Assembly (NCBI RefSeq): GCF_000508185.1
Contig: NZ_AYOY01000187.1
Location: 1 to 64,000, forward strand
Source: Sphingobium sp. C100
GTDB lineage: Bacteria; Pseudomonadota; Alphaproteobacteria; Sphingomonadales; Sphingomonadaceae
Reading direction: 5' to 3'
DNA length: 64,000 bases
The first letter of the stretch is position 1, and the number at the start of each line of letters is the position of its first letter. Below the pieces are notes generated by a model that was given only the letters and a program-made list of their open reading frames with translations, was not told where the DNA came from and did not search any database. This document shows positions 19,113-28,041 of this stretch, one piece after another. A program made the translations under genes and the position numbers.

Positions 19113-20354
19113 CTAGGTTCGAACCGGACCAGAGAGGATTTCGTACGACGAGGGCTCCTCGTGCAGCCCGAGCGGTCGGAGTGGATCGGCAATCAGGCCG
19201 CTGACCATCGCGGCCTGAATGGTTGTGACCGGCCAGAATCTGGACAACGGCCCCACCAACCGGTCGCGGATCAATGGCAACAACCGGCTGTCCGATTGGT
19301 ATACGGGCGTGAACAGAGCCGTGAGCCACTGATAGATCAGCACATGGCGACGGCGCAGCTTGACGCCCTGCGCAATGCCCTCGTCGATGTTGCAAGCCCC
19401 CGCCAGCCCCTTGGCGAGCGCCCATGCGTCGAGCAGGGCCATGTTCGCGCCTTGCCCGAGTTGCGGACTGGCTGAATGCCAGGCGTCGCCGATATGGACC
19501 AGCGCCGGTTCCGCAGGTGCGCGAAGCGTTCGATGGGCGTAACGGGCGAAGGTCAATTGCGCGACATCGTGAAGTTGATCGAGCAGCGGCGCGCAATCCG
19601 GCCATAGCGCCGCGACCTGATTTTTCCATGGCGCCAGTCCGCCCTGTCGCCAATCCTCCAATCGATCGGCCCGAAGAGACCAGAAGAAGGCGGCCTTTGG
19701 CGATTGCGCATCCGGTGGTGTGCCGATGGGCAGGACGCCCGCCATGATATTCGCGCGATTATAGCGCTGTTCGAGCATGTGGGGATTAAAGCCTCCTTCC
19801 TGGGGCCAATCGAGACTGGCCCACAGTGCGCCATAGGCCAGTTCCCGGCCCGATGGTGGCGCCAGCGGTGTTCGGGTGCCCAACGCATCCACGACAAGAT
19901 CATGGGGGCCGCTTGTATCACCATCAGTGAAATGCAGCGCGCGTTTCGTTCCGACCAGGCTGCTTCCAGTCAATGTCCGATCGGTATGGATGGCGATGCC
20001 GGATTGCCGCACCGCTTCATGCAATATCATGAACAGGCTGGCGCGATGAATGCCGATCCCGAACAGGTCCGGGCGGCGCAGAGCCGTATAGCGGACGTCC
20101 AGGACGACGCGTTCGCCCGCCTTGCCGAACAGCCGGTCGACCCGCGACCCCTGGGCCAGCACCGCATCCAGCAGGCCGAGCCTGGCAAGGACCGCCATGC
20201 CCGTGGGCTGGATCATCAAGCCCGAACCAACCGGCCGCGCGCTGTTGAAGCGTTCGAACAGGGTGACTTTGTGCCCCGCGCGATGGAGTAACAGCGCTGC
20301 TGTAAGTCCGCAGGGTCCACAGCCCGCGATCGCAATGTCCAACCCCCGCATCAT
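19113..20354 (-). CDS. FAD-dependent monooxygenase (class A flavoprotein hydroxylase)
   Basis: The 413-residue protein has an N-terminal dinucleotide fold (IAIAGCGPCGLTAALLLHRAG), FERFNSARPVGSGLMI, and the FAD-ribityl motif HIGDAWHSASPQLGQGANMALLDAWALA near residue 285. This is the p-hydroxybenzoate hydroxylase/UbiH layout. It likely hydroxylates an aromatic or related compound with NAD(P)H and O2. An alternative ATG lies one codon in. It converges on the hydrolase operon and may share its physiological role; that is an inference. Confidence 0.88.
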   Translation of the reverse strand: MMRGLDIAIAGCGPCGLTAALLLHRAGHKVTLFERFNSARPVGSGLMIQPTGMAVLARLGLLDAVLAQGSRVDRLFGKAGERVVLDVRYTALRRPDLFGIGIHRASLFMILHEAVRQSGIAIHTDRTLTGSSLVGTKRALHFTDGDTSGPHDLVVDALGTRTPLAPPSGRELAYGALWASLDWPQEGGFNPHMLEQRYNRANIMAGVLPIGTPPDAQSPKAAFFWSLRADRLEDWRQGGLAPWKNQVAALWPDCAPLLDQLHDVAQLTFARYAHRTLRAPAEPALVHIGDAWHSASPQLGQGANMALLDAWALAKGLAGACNIDEGIAQGVKLRRRHVLIYQWLTALFTPVYQSDSRLLPLIRDRLVGPLSRFWPVTTIQAAMVSGLIADPLRPLGLHEEPSSYEILSGPVRT

Positions 20355-20489
20355 GCCGGTCTAAACCAGGATCACATGGCTTCCAATAGGATCAAGGATG
20401 GGGATAGAGCTTCAATTTGAAGATCTTGCATCCAGCGACGCCGTTTCGTCGTGCCTCGGCTCATATCGCCAAACCTGCCCGTCCCGCAG

Positions 20490-20516
20490 AAAAGGGCCGA
20501 AGCATCGCTTCGGCCC
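20490..20516 (-). terminator. Rho-independent terminator of the TonB receptor gene
   Basis: Read on the minus strand, a perfect 10-bp stem (GGGCCGAAGC/GCTTCGGCCC) with a 3-nt loop is followed directly by TTTT, 26 bp after the receptor stop codon. Confidence 0.8.
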
Positions 20517-20542
20517 GGAGGAAGATCAGCCTGTCATGTCGA

Positions 20543-23284
20543 TCAATAGGTGAGCCGCGCCGTAACGCTGAGGCGGCGGTCGGAAATGGTGGCGGTTCTC
20601 GGCCGCGTGCTCAGGCCGAAATAGGAGTCCTTGCGCGCATTGGTGATATTGCGCGCATCCATGCCCAGCGTGAATTGCGGCGTGACTGCATAGGTCATCG
20701 AGGCGTCGAGCTGACCGAATGGCCGCACGAAGATAGGCAGGTTGCCCGTCCCTACTCCCGATGTCGTCTCCACGAACTTGCTGCGCCAATTGTAGGCGGT
20801 CCGGAGCGAAAAGCCGCCCTTTTCGTAGATGCCGACGATGTTATAGCTATATTTCGACAGCTGTTCGAGCGGCACCTGGATCGCCGGACCGGAAATGGCC
20901 GGACTGGGCGCCTCGGAGTCCACATAGGTGAAGTTGGCTTGCATGCCGAGGCCGTTGAGCGGTCCCGGCAGGAAGTCGAAAAACTGTTGGTAGGACAATT
21001 CCGCGCCCTTGACCGTGGCCGTGTCGGCGTTGGTGTAGGACGTCACCTGATAAGTGTAAGTGTCGCCACTGGGGAAAGTAATGTCACGCGGGCTGATCGC
21101 TGTCTGAATGAAGCCCTTGATCCGCTTGTAGAAACCGGCGACCGCAATATAGCCGGTACGATCGAAATACCATTCCAGCGATGCGTCGAAGTTCCGCGAT
21201 GTCATCGGCTTCAGGAACGGATTGCCTCCCGATGCCGTGTGGATCTCGTTCTGTTGCGCGGGGCCGGGTTCTGTGAGGGTCAGGCTGGGGTTCAGTTGAC
21301 CGAAGCTGGGCCGTGCCAGGTTGGCCGACGCCGCCAGCCGCAATTGCAGATTGTCGCGAAGGTGCACCCGAAAATTGAGGCTGGGCAGGACTTTGGTGTA
21401 GGAATCGCTGAATGTGATCTGATTGAATTCCGGCGGACCGGTCATGCTCGAACCGTCCGGCGCGATGATCTGAGGCACCTGCTGATAGAAGCCCGATACA
21501 TCGAGGCTGGTCTTCACGATACGAACGCCGATATTGCCATCGACCGGAACCGACAGGGGCCGCGCGTCAAAGAAGGCGGCGATGTAGCCCGCATAGGTCT
21601 GCTGGCTCTGCGCGTTCGACCCGCTCGGCAGATATTCGGGCGGGCCGTCAATGCCGAACGCGGCCAGCGTCTCATCATAGTTGCCGATCGTATCGAGCGG
21701 GAAGGTGATCACGCTGTCGAATACGTCCGCCTTGCCGCGGAAAATGTCAGATAGTGAATAGGGTACATAATCACCGCGACCGTTGACGCTGGTATAGCGA
21801 TACCCGGTGGTACGCGTGCCGGCCTGACGATCGGCATAGCGAAATCCTGCGCGCAGCGACTGTAGGATGCTGTCGTCGAAACTATATTTGATATCCAGCC
21901 TGCCGCTCTTTTCGGTGCCGCGAGAGCGGCTGAAATTGTCGAGATAGCCATTATGCGTGAACAGCGACGGGTCGCTGGTGTCGGTTGCCGGAACGGTGCC
22001 GAAGGACGGCACGGCGCCGGATACGTCCTGGTAGAAGGTCGTGCTCGGACCGTTGGTGATGACGATCTGATTGGCGGTGCGGGTGTTCGACCGGATATAT
22101 TGGCCATCGGCCGTGATTTCCAGATTGGACGTAGGCGTCCAGCGCGCATTGAGTGAATAGTCCGTGGTGGTCGACCGTCGGGTGGTGAGACTGGCATAGG
22201 AGCCGAGCGGTACGTCCTGCCATGTGCCGCTCAGGAAATCGCCGTTGTCGGAAAATTCGAAGTCTGCTCCGGGCGCGGGCGTGATGGGTGCATCACCCGT
22301 CGTCGCAAAGAAGGCGTTGCCGCGGATGTTGAACTTGTAATTGTTGCGGAAGACTTCTCCCGTCACAGTCAGCGTGTCGGAAGGCTTCCACTGAAGCGCG
22401 ACATCCAGCCCGAAGCGTCGGCGATTGCCGCTGTTCTTGTTGAGGCCACCTCCATGCGGGATCGTCGTGGCGATCCCCGACCGCCCCAGCGCCGCCGCAA
22501 CGGCAGCGTCGTCGGGATTGATGAAATTGCCGTCTGCGTCACGGTCCTGATTGAGCGTATAGAAGGGTTCGGTCGAAATCTGGTCGTCGCGGAAATAGGC
22601 CTTCTGGTAGGCGACGTCGATCAGCAGGCCGATTTCGCCGATGCCCGTATCCCATCTGTCGCTCAGAAGCACCGACCCCGAAGGGCCGCTTTTACGGACG
22701 AGATCATAATAATTGTTGGTGATGGATGCGGCAGCTTTGAAACCGCTGAAATCAAAGGGCTTACGCGTGCGGAAATTAATGACGCCGCTCAATTGCCCCT
22801 CAATCTGGTCCGCCGATGGATTCTTGTATACGTCGACGCCCGCCAGCAGTTCGGCCGGCACATCCTCAAGATTCAGCTGATCCGTGTCGCTGGCGGTGAA
22901 GATGTCGCGGCCGTTGAGCTCTGTGCGAACCTGTGTAAGCCCACGGATCGCAACCGAACTGCCTTCGCCATAGCTACGCTGGATCTGAATGCCTGCCACG
23001 CGTTGCAGCGCCTCGGCAACATTGCGATCAGGCAATTTGCCGATGTCTTCTGCAACGATCGAATCCACAATCTCGTCGGAGTTGCGCTTGCGCGCCTGCG
23101 CTGACTGAAGGCTTGCGCGAACACCGGTGACGATGATGTCGGTGGTCTGCGCATCATCCTGAACCGAAGTCGTGGCTGCGTCGCTTTGCGCGACCGCAGG
23201 AGCGGCCCACGCAAGGCATAGCGGCAAGGGGGTCAGCGCGAGGCGCATCCGATTCCGGTAGAGCCCGAAACTATCCTGCGTCAA
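20543..23284 (-). CDS. TonB-dependent outer-membrane receptor (TonB-Xanth-Caul type), probable carbohydrate uptake
   Basis: The protein of about 913 residues has a signal peptide (LTPLPLCLAWAAPAVAQ). The TonB-box-like DIIVTGVRASLQSA is followed by the plug (DEIVDSIVAEDIGKLPDRNVAEALQRV, with GSSVAIRGL) and a long beta-barrel ending in RLTY. The repeated LPDRNVAEALQR-type plug places it with receptors that import oligosaccharides in Xanthomonas, Caulobacter and sphingomonads. The start is uncertain. The frame is open to 23320; the TTG at 23284 lies five bases after GGGAGAG, and an ATG at 23248 is the alternative. It opens the carbohydrate locus, and its upstream region shares a sequence element with the GH35/GH29 promoter region. 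Confidence 0.92.
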   Translation of the reverse strand: MTQDSFGLYRNRMRLALTPLPLCLAWAAPAVAQSDAATTSVQDDAQTTDIIVTGVRASLQSAQARKRNSDEIVDSIVAEDIGKLPDRNVAEALQRVAGIQIQRSYGEGSSVAIRGLTQVRTELNGRDIFTASDTDQLNLEDVPAELLAGVDVYKNPSADQIEGQLSGVINFRTRKPFDFSGFKAAASITNNYYDLVRKSGPSGSVLLSDRWDTGIGEIGLLIDVAYQKAYFRDDQISTEPFYTLNQDRDADGNFINPDDAAVAAALGRSGIATTIPHGGGLNKNSGNRRRFGLDVALQWKPSDTLTVTGEVFRNNYKFNIRGNAFFATTGDAPITPAPGADFEFSDNGDFLSGTWQDVPLGSYASLTTRRSTTTDYSLNARWTPTSNLEITADGQYIRSNTRTANQIVITNGPSTTFYQDVSGAVPSFGTVPATDTSDPSLFTHNGYLDNFSRSRGTEKSGRLDIKYSFDDSILQSLRAGFRYADRQAGTRTTGYRYTSVNGRGDYVPYSLSDIFRGKADVFDSVITFPLDTIGNYDETLAAFGIDGPPEYLPSGSNAQSQQTYAGYIAAFFDARPLSVPVDGNIGVRIVKTSLDVSGFYQQVPQIIAPDGSSMTGPPEFNQITFSDSYTKVLPSLNFRVHLRDNLQLRLAASANLARPSFGQLNPSLTLTEPGPAQQNEIHTASGGNPFLKPMTSRNFDASLEWYFDRTGYIAVAGFYKRIKGFIQTAISPRDITFPSGDTYTYQVTSYTNADTATVKGAELSYQQFFDFLPGPLNGLGMQANFTYVDSEAPSPAISGPAIQVPLEQLSKYSYNIVGIYEKGGFSLRTAYNWRSKFVETTSGVGTGNLPIFVRPFGQLDASMTYAVTPQFTLGMDARNITNARKDSYFGLSTRPRTATISDRRLSVTARLTY

Positions 23285-23419
23285 CACATCTCTCCCGCAT
23301 GAATTCTGATATATTCTCACGGATAGAATTCAAATCTCACAAGTGCAATGTAAAAATCCAGTTTTTCTGGGCCTTTGCCGCAAAGCCAGCCACTCCCAGC
23401 CTTTTCAAAGCATTTCTCT

Positions 23420-23445
23420 ATATGAAAAATTATTTGTAAAAATGC
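23420..23445. promoter_or_regulatory. Candidate shared operator upstream of the TonB receptor gene
   Basis: The sequence from 23420 (ATATGAAAAATTATTTG, continuing to ATGC) closely resembles 32940-32965 in the GH35/GH29 divergent region. The shared pattern is ATATGAAAA, then TATTTGyAAA, then ATGC. The surroundings are AT-rich in an otherwise GC-rich region. The binding protein is not known; the IclR regulator at 36823 is a candidate. Confidence 0.45.
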
Positions 23446-23534
23446 GAATCACGGCAATTGACAGGCTGCAAAGCCGAACGCGGTAAACAATGGCGAGCGG
23501 GGAGTCGTGGCCTCGCGCGCGCTCCTGTCGCTAA

Positions 23535-23556
23535 CCTGGCAAGAGACATTGCCAGG
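23535..23556 (-). terminator. Possible terminator hairpin after the zinc dehydrogenase gene
   Basis: CCTGGCAA and TTGCCAGG form a perfect 8-bp stem with a 6-nt loop about 54 bp downstream of the dehydrogenase stop (minus strand). No T-run follows. Confidence 0.35.
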
Positions 23557-23609
23557 GACAGATGCGCCGACCGGAGATGTTGGGCGACCCGCGGTGAGCA
23601 GGGCGTCGC

Positions 23610-24620
23610 TCAGAATATCGCGATGGCTTTCAGCACATGATCCGCATCGTCGATCAGTTGTGGCAGCCGGGTCGCCATGTTCTGCGCGTCGAAACTGTGC
23701 GTGTGCAGGGCAGACACGGGTATCTTCCCATCAAGCATCGCCTGCTTCACCCGCTCAAAATCCGATGAGAGGGCGTTGCGACTGGCCATCACCGTCGTTT
23801 CACGCTTGTGCAGTTCCGGGTCTGGCAGAATCAGATCCCCAGGCGCGACGCCGACAAAGACCAGCGTCCCGCCATGCGCGACATAATGGAGACTCTGCGC
23901 CATCGCGCTCAGCGATCCCGTCGCGTCGAACACGATATCGAACATTTCGCCGTCGCTTCTGTCGAGCAGGGCCTCGGCCAGGGTCGTGTCGGCAAGGGCG
24001 ACATGGTCGAAGCCGAGATGGTCGCGCGCATAGTCAAGGCGGGCCTGCCGGGTGTCAATCATTGTGATGTCTGCGCCGTTCAGCCGCGCGAACAATCCGG
24101 CGGCAACGCCGATCGGACCTGCGCCGACGATCAGCACCCGATCGCCTGCGCCGACCGTTGAACGCGCGACCGCGTGCGCGCCGATGGCCAGAAATTCGAG
24201 CATGGCGGCCTCGTCCGGCGTCAGGCCGGTCGCGTCAATAAGGGCGCTCTCTGGAACGGAAAGCATTTCCGCCATGCCACCATCGGCATGGACGCCCAGG
24301 ACGCTGACGTTGACGCAGGCATTGGGTTTGCCCTTGCGACAGGCGATGCAGACGCCGCATGCGAGGTAGGGATTGATTGCTACCAACTGGCCGGGCCGCA
24401 ACGACGAACCTGCGGCAATCGCTTCGATTTCGCCTGACAATTCATGGCCCATCACACGCGGATAGGAGAGGAATGGATGACGGCCGCTGTAGATGTGAAA
24501 GTCAGTGCCGCACAGTCCCACGCGGCGGATCCGGATGAGTGCTTTCCCCGGCTGGGCCGTTGGAGAGGGCCGATCCTCAATGTCGATCTTGCCTGGCTCA
24601 CGACACACAACAGCCTTCAT
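23610..24620 (-). CDS. Zinc-dependent alcohol dehydrogenase, L-galactonate 5-dehydrogenase-like
   Basis: The 336-residue MDR-family enzyme has the catalytic zinc site (GLCGTDFHIYSG and GHELSGEI), the structural zinc Cys cluster (CGVCIACRKGKPNAC) and the NAD-binding VLIVGAGPIGVAAGL. LPDPELHKRETTVMASRNAL resembles E. coli LgoD (YjjN), which oxidises L-galactonate to D-tagaturonate; this comparison is from memory of the family. The ATG at 24620 is preceded by GAGGAACC and is preferred to the longer frame. The divergent neighbours encode tagaturonate-reductase-like and altronate dehydratase enzymes, which would take the product onwards. Other polyol substrates remain possible. Confidence 0.82.
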   Translation of the reverse strand: MKAVVCREPGKIDIEDRPSPTAQPGKALIRIRRVGLCGTDFHIYSGRHPFLSYPRVMGHELSGEIEAIAAGSSLRPGQLVAINPYLACGVCIACRKGKPNACVNVSVLGVHADGGMAEMLSVPESALIDATGLTPDEAAMLEFLAIGAHAVARSTVGAGDRVLIVGAGPIGVAAGLFARLNGADITMIDTRQARLDYARDHLGFDHVALADTTLAEALLDRSDGEMFDIVFDATGSLSAMAQSLHYVAHGGTLVFVGVAPGDLILPDPELHKRETTVMASRNALSSDFERVKQAMLDGKIPVSALHTHSFDAQNMATRLPQLIDDADHVLKAIAIF

Positions 24621-24658
24621 CACCGGTTCCTCATGCTGATATCGCATAAAACTAGACG

Positions 24659-24677
24659 TTGTATATCATATATGCAA
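24659..24677. promoter_or_regulatory. Near-palindromic candidate operator between divergent sugar-acid genes
   Basis: TTGTATATCATATATGCAA is a 19-bp near-palindrome (two mismatched pairs) located 39 bp upstream of the zinc dehydrogenase start and within the promoter region shared with the reductase gene. Such sites are typical of GntR/FadR or IclR-type regulators of uronate genes. The regulator is not identified. Confidence 0.4.
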
Positions 24678-24945
24678 GTAAATGAGCACATATGCGAAAT
24701 GATGCCCCTCATAATCATCCCTGGCAATATGATGCCGTCCCCCATGGCCGGACCCAATCCGGATCGGCCACATGGCAGTCTGAAGCAGAAACGCGATGTC
24801 CACTCGGCGCGACCTTCGGGGCCTTCGGGATCATTGGCGTAGGAGGACGGCTGGAGAATTTCGTTTTGCGTCGTTGCTTGGAAAAGGACGCTGCGATCTT
24901 CGTCGGCGATGTCGCTCAAGCCCATGTAGGGAAGGCGATGATTGG

Positions 24946-26061
24946 ATGATATTTCAGTTCGGAACAAGTCGCTTCCTTCAGGCCCATGTCGATCTGTTCG
25001 CGTGGGAAGCATCGAAAGCAGGACAGAAGGTGCCTGCCATTGCGATCGTACAGGTCAGCAATGATCCCGGCCGAGGCGAACGTCTTCACGCATTCAACAA
25101 CCCGTCGGGTTTCCCAGTGCATATTCGCGGCCTGAAAGATGGCCGGATTATCGATGAATCCACCCAGGTCAAAAGCGTCAAATGCGGCCTTTCCGCGTCC
25201 CGCGACTGGGCCGCGCTCTGCTCGGCCTTCGTCCATCATGCGACCCACATCGTGTCGAACAGCGGTGACGCGGGCTTTGAGATTCCACAGGAGGATCATG
25301 TTCGACCCTCGGAGGGCGCGCCGCGCAGCTTTTGCGCCATTCTGCTGAGCCTTCTGCATCTTCGGTGGCGTGCAGGACAGCCCGGCATCACGCTGATGCC
25401 ATGCGAACTGGTGGCTTCCAATGGCCGGACGCTTCAGCGGCACGTCAGTGCGCTGGCAGAAGCATGGGCGCTTGACGCGCTTTTCCGGCAGTGGCTGGCG
25501 ACGGACTGCAAATGGGTCAACACGCTGGTCGATCGCATTGTGAGCGAGCCGCTGGAGCCGGCGGGGGCAGTCGCGGAACCCTACGCGCTATGGGCGATAG
25601 AGGAGCAGCCGGAACTGCGCCTTCCTTTCACCCATCCCTCAGTCGTCCTGACACCCGACCTTGCGCCATTTGAGCGGCTGAAGCTGCATATATTGAACCT
25701 TGGTCACACCTGGCTTGCCGAACAATGGCAATCGGCTGGCGCTGATTTCCAAGTGACGGTGCTGGCGTTGATGCAGGACGATGGATCCCGGAAAGGGCTG
25801 GAGGAACTTTATGAGGGAGAGGTTCTTCCGGGCTTCGCTGCGCGCGGGATGGAATGGGCCGCGAAAGCCTATATCGCCGAGATACTTCAGCGTTTCGCCA
25901 ATCCCTATCTTCATCATCGAATGACCGATATCCACAGCGCGCACCCTGCCAAGATGCGGAAAAGAATGGGCGGGTTCGTGCGTTGGGTGGACGATAGTGG
26001 CCGCAATGTTCCTCTGCCGCGCCTGAGAGCGGCTCTGGGCCCCTACGAAGGACAGAAATAA
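24946..26061 (+). CDS. Mannitol dehydrogenase family protein, probable D-tagaturonate reductase (short form)
   Basis: The 371-residue protein starts IFQFGTSRFLQAHVDLF, the nucleotide-binding N terminus of the long-chain polyol dehydrogenase family. It carries the family catalytic region NTLVDRIVSEPLEP with AEPYALWAIE and NLGHTWLAEQW. It is shorter than E. coli UxaB (about 480 residues). UxaB reduces tagaturonate to altronate with NADH. The ATG at 24946 fits family N termini; the upstream extension of the frame to 24796 has unrelated composition. It overlaps uxaA by one base, which supports a role in making the altronate that UxaA dehydrates. Fructuronate reductase is the main alternative. Confidence 0.8.
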   Translation: MIFQFGTSRFLQAHVDLFAWEASKAGQKVPAIAIVQVSNDPGRGERLHAFNNPSGFPVHIRGLKDGRIIDESTQVKSVKCGLSASRDWAALCSAFVHHATHIVSNSGDAGFEIPQEDHVRPSEGAPRSFCAILLSLLHLRWRAGQPGITLMPCELVASNGRTLQRHVSALAEAWALDALFRQWLATDCKWVNTLVDRIVSEPLEPAGAVAEPYALWAIEEQPELRLPFTHPSVVLTPDLAPFERLKLHILNLGHTWLAEQWQSAGADFQVTVLALMQDDGSRKGLEELYEGEVLPGFAARGMEWAAKAYIAEILQRFANPYLHHRMTDIHSAHPAKMRKRMGGFVRWVDDSGRNVPLPRLRAALGPYEGQK

Positions 26062-27563
26062 TGGTTCGTGCGCTGCGCATAACGTCGCATGACGATGTCG
26101 CTATTCTGATCGATCCGGCCGAACAAGGCAGTGTGGTTCTGGGTTTGGTTGCCCGCGACGCGATACCGGCGGGGCACAAGATGGCGCTCCATGACATAAC
26201 TACCGGGTCGATAGTGCATAAATATGGACAAATGATCGGAGTGACGTCTCGCGCCATCCGGGCTGGAGAGCATGTTCATTCGCACAATCTGGCCGTGGGA
26301 GAGCATCGATCGCATGTCGATGCGATCAGCCGGCCCGGCGCTTCCCGGCCGGCATCTTCCCTTTCTGACGGCGTTACCTTCGATGGCTATGCGCGCGCGG
26401 ACGGCCAAGTGGGAACGCGCAATGCGATCGGCATCATCGCCAGCGTGAATTGCGCGGCTACGGCCGTGCGCCGGATCGCCCGGCGATTCGAACAGGATCT
26501 TCCGCCGACGATCGACGCGGTGGTTCCCTTCACCCACAACAGCGGATGCGGCATGGCGAAATCGGGAGATGGCTTCGAAACGCTGGAACGGACACTCGCC
26601 GGCTATGCCCGCCATCCCAATTTCGGAGGCGTATTGATGCTCGGCCTGGGGTGCGAGGTCGCGCAGATCGACGGGTTGCTGGAGCGACATGGTCTGCGGA
26701 CCGGACCACGCTTACGCACGCTGACGATTCAGGATGCGGGAGGCACCGCGCAGGCCATTGAGCAAGGCAGCGCGATCGTCCGGGACCTGATCGAGGAGGC
26801 GTCAGGCGATCGCCGTTCCCCCCGGCCTCTGACCGATCTGGTGCTGGGTCTGCAATGCGGCGGGTCGGATGGCTGGTCCGGGGTGACGGCCAATCCCGCG
26901 CTGGGGGCAGCGACGGATATGCTCATTGCGGCAGGCGGATCGGCCTATCTGTCCGAAACGCCAGAGATTTACGGTGCGGAACATCTGTTGATGGCACGGG
27001 CGACCAGCCTTGAGGTCATTCAGGCGCTTAAGGCGCGGATCGACTGGTGGGAAGCTTATGCTGCCCGTAACGGCGCCAGCCTCGACAATAATCCCTCGCC
27101 GGGCAACAAGGCCGGTGGGCTGACGACGATCTTTGAAAAATCTCTGGGCGCGATAGCGAAGGCGGGCACTGCGCCGCTGGCGGACGTTCTTCTCTACGGA
27201 GAACAGCGGCGCGTGCGCGGTCTGAGTTTCATGGATTCTCCTGGCTATGATCCCTGTTCGGCAACGGGCCAGATCGCGTCGGGGGCCAATCTCCTGGCTT
27301 TCACGACAGGGCGCGGATCGGTGTTCGGATCGCAGCCTGCGCCTTGCCTGAAGATCGCGTCCAACGCCGCGCTCGCGCGGGCCATGGCGGATGACATGGA
27401 TATCGACGCCTCACCCGTTCTGGATGGCATGTCCGTGCAGGAAGCAGGTGCGACGATTTTTCGCGCCCTGATCGCAACGGCGTCGGGCAAGCCGACGAAG
27501 TCGGAGCTACTTGGGGTGGGCGATTTTGAATTCGTGCCATGGCAACTGGGCGCCTGGATGTAG
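26061..27563 (+). CDS. uxaA: Altronate dehydratase
   Basis: The 500-residue protein has the N-terminal SAF domain (residues about 10-90, with GHKMALHDI and VHSHNLAVGEH). The C-terminal UxaA/GarD catalytic domain has FDGYARADGQVGTRNAIGI, FTHNSGCGM, LMLGLGCEV, LQCGGSDGWSG and MDSPGYDP. UxaA converts D-altronate to 2-keto-3-deoxy-D-gluconate, which enters the Entner-Doudoroff route. The domain order is complete and the length normal. The start codon overlaps the stop of the upstream reductase gene. KdgK and KdgA are not in the window. Confidence 0.92.
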   Translation: MVRALRITSHDDVAILIDPAEQGSVVLGLVARDAIPAGHKMALHDITTGSIVHKYGQMIGVTSRAIRAGEHVHSHNLAVGEHRSHVDAISRPGASRPASSLSDGVTFDGYARADGQVGTRNAIGIIASVNCAATAVRRIARRFEQDLPPTIDAVVPFTHNSGCGMAKSGDGFETLERTLAGYARHPNFGGVLMLGLGCEVAQIDGLLERHGLRTGPRLRTLTIQDAGGTAQAIEQGSAIVRDLIEEASGDRRSPRPLTDLVLGLQCGGSDGWSGVTANPALGAATDMLIAAGGSAYLSETPEIYGAEHLLMARATSLEVIQALKARIDWWEAYAARNGASLDNNPSPGNKAGGLTTIFEKSLGAIAKAGTAPLADVLLYGEQRRVRGLSFMDSPGYDPCSATGQIASGANLLAFTTGRGSVFGSQPAPCLKIASNAALARAMADDMDIDASPVLDGMSVQEAGATIFRALIATASGKPTKSELLGVGDFEFVPWQLGAWM

Positions 27564-27669
27564 ATGTCCCATCGAAGGTGTCGGCGCAGATCCACGACTG
27601 CGCTGTTCAGTCGCTTCATGGCTTACATCGGCGTTTGCCGCACCCGATGGTCTGCGCGGCTTCGGCAGA

Positions 27670-28041
27670 TCAGGGTTGATCGTCCAGCGAATAAATGCGT
27701 TGCGCCCGCACCCATTTGGTGTCGGTGGGAGCGGAAGGCAGGCGGCGCTGGAATTGGTCCATCAGCGCTTCCCATGCCTGGACGTCAGGATCCGCCGCAT
27801 CCGCCGCCGCCTTTGCCTCGAAGGAAAATCCGGGAGCCGTTTCCATGACCATCGCCAGCCGATCGAACATATGCCAGATTTCGAGCGAAACAATGCCGCT
27901 CTGGCGGATCGATCGCGTGATGGCCTCTGGCGGTCCGCCGGCGCGATGCCAGTCGCGATAGGCGCTGACGTTCGCGTCGTCGGGGTGAATGTCGAGCAGC
28001 AGAACGTGCCGCGTTGTGGGGGCGGGCATCGCGTTGCTCAT
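27670..28041 (-). CDS. L-rhamnose/L-fucose mutarotase family protein (RhaM/DUF718)
   Basis: The 123-residue protein looks like an L-rhamnose mutarotase-type ferredoxin-like barrel: YRDWHRAGGPPEAITRSIRQSGIVSLEIWHMFDRLAMVMET with downstream WEALMDQF. Such enzymes interconvert alpha and beta anomers of L-rhamnose, L-fucose and similar sugars. L-galactose has the fucose configuration. Given the GH29 enzyme in the same gene run, an L-fucose or L-galactose role is more likely than rhamnose; that is an inference. Its ATG overlaps the stop of the upstream 58-codon ORF (ATGA). Confidence 0.8.
   Translation of the reverse strand: MSNAMPAPTTRHVLLLDIHPDDANVSAYRDWHRAGGPPEAITRSIRQSGIVSLEIWHMFDRLAMVMETAPGFSFEAKAAADAADPDVQAWEALMDQFQRRLPSAPTDTKWVRAQRIYSLDDQP

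Noticed and set aside
20417-21754. 445-codon plus-strand frame opposite the TonB receptor
   Set aside because: Low-complexity Arg/Gly/Val composition and crosses the receptor terminator; the receptor is well supported.
24692-24949. 85-codon plus-strand frame upstream of the reductase gene
   Set aside because: It covers the divergent promoter region and overlaps the reductase start in another frame; no ribosome site or family resemblance.
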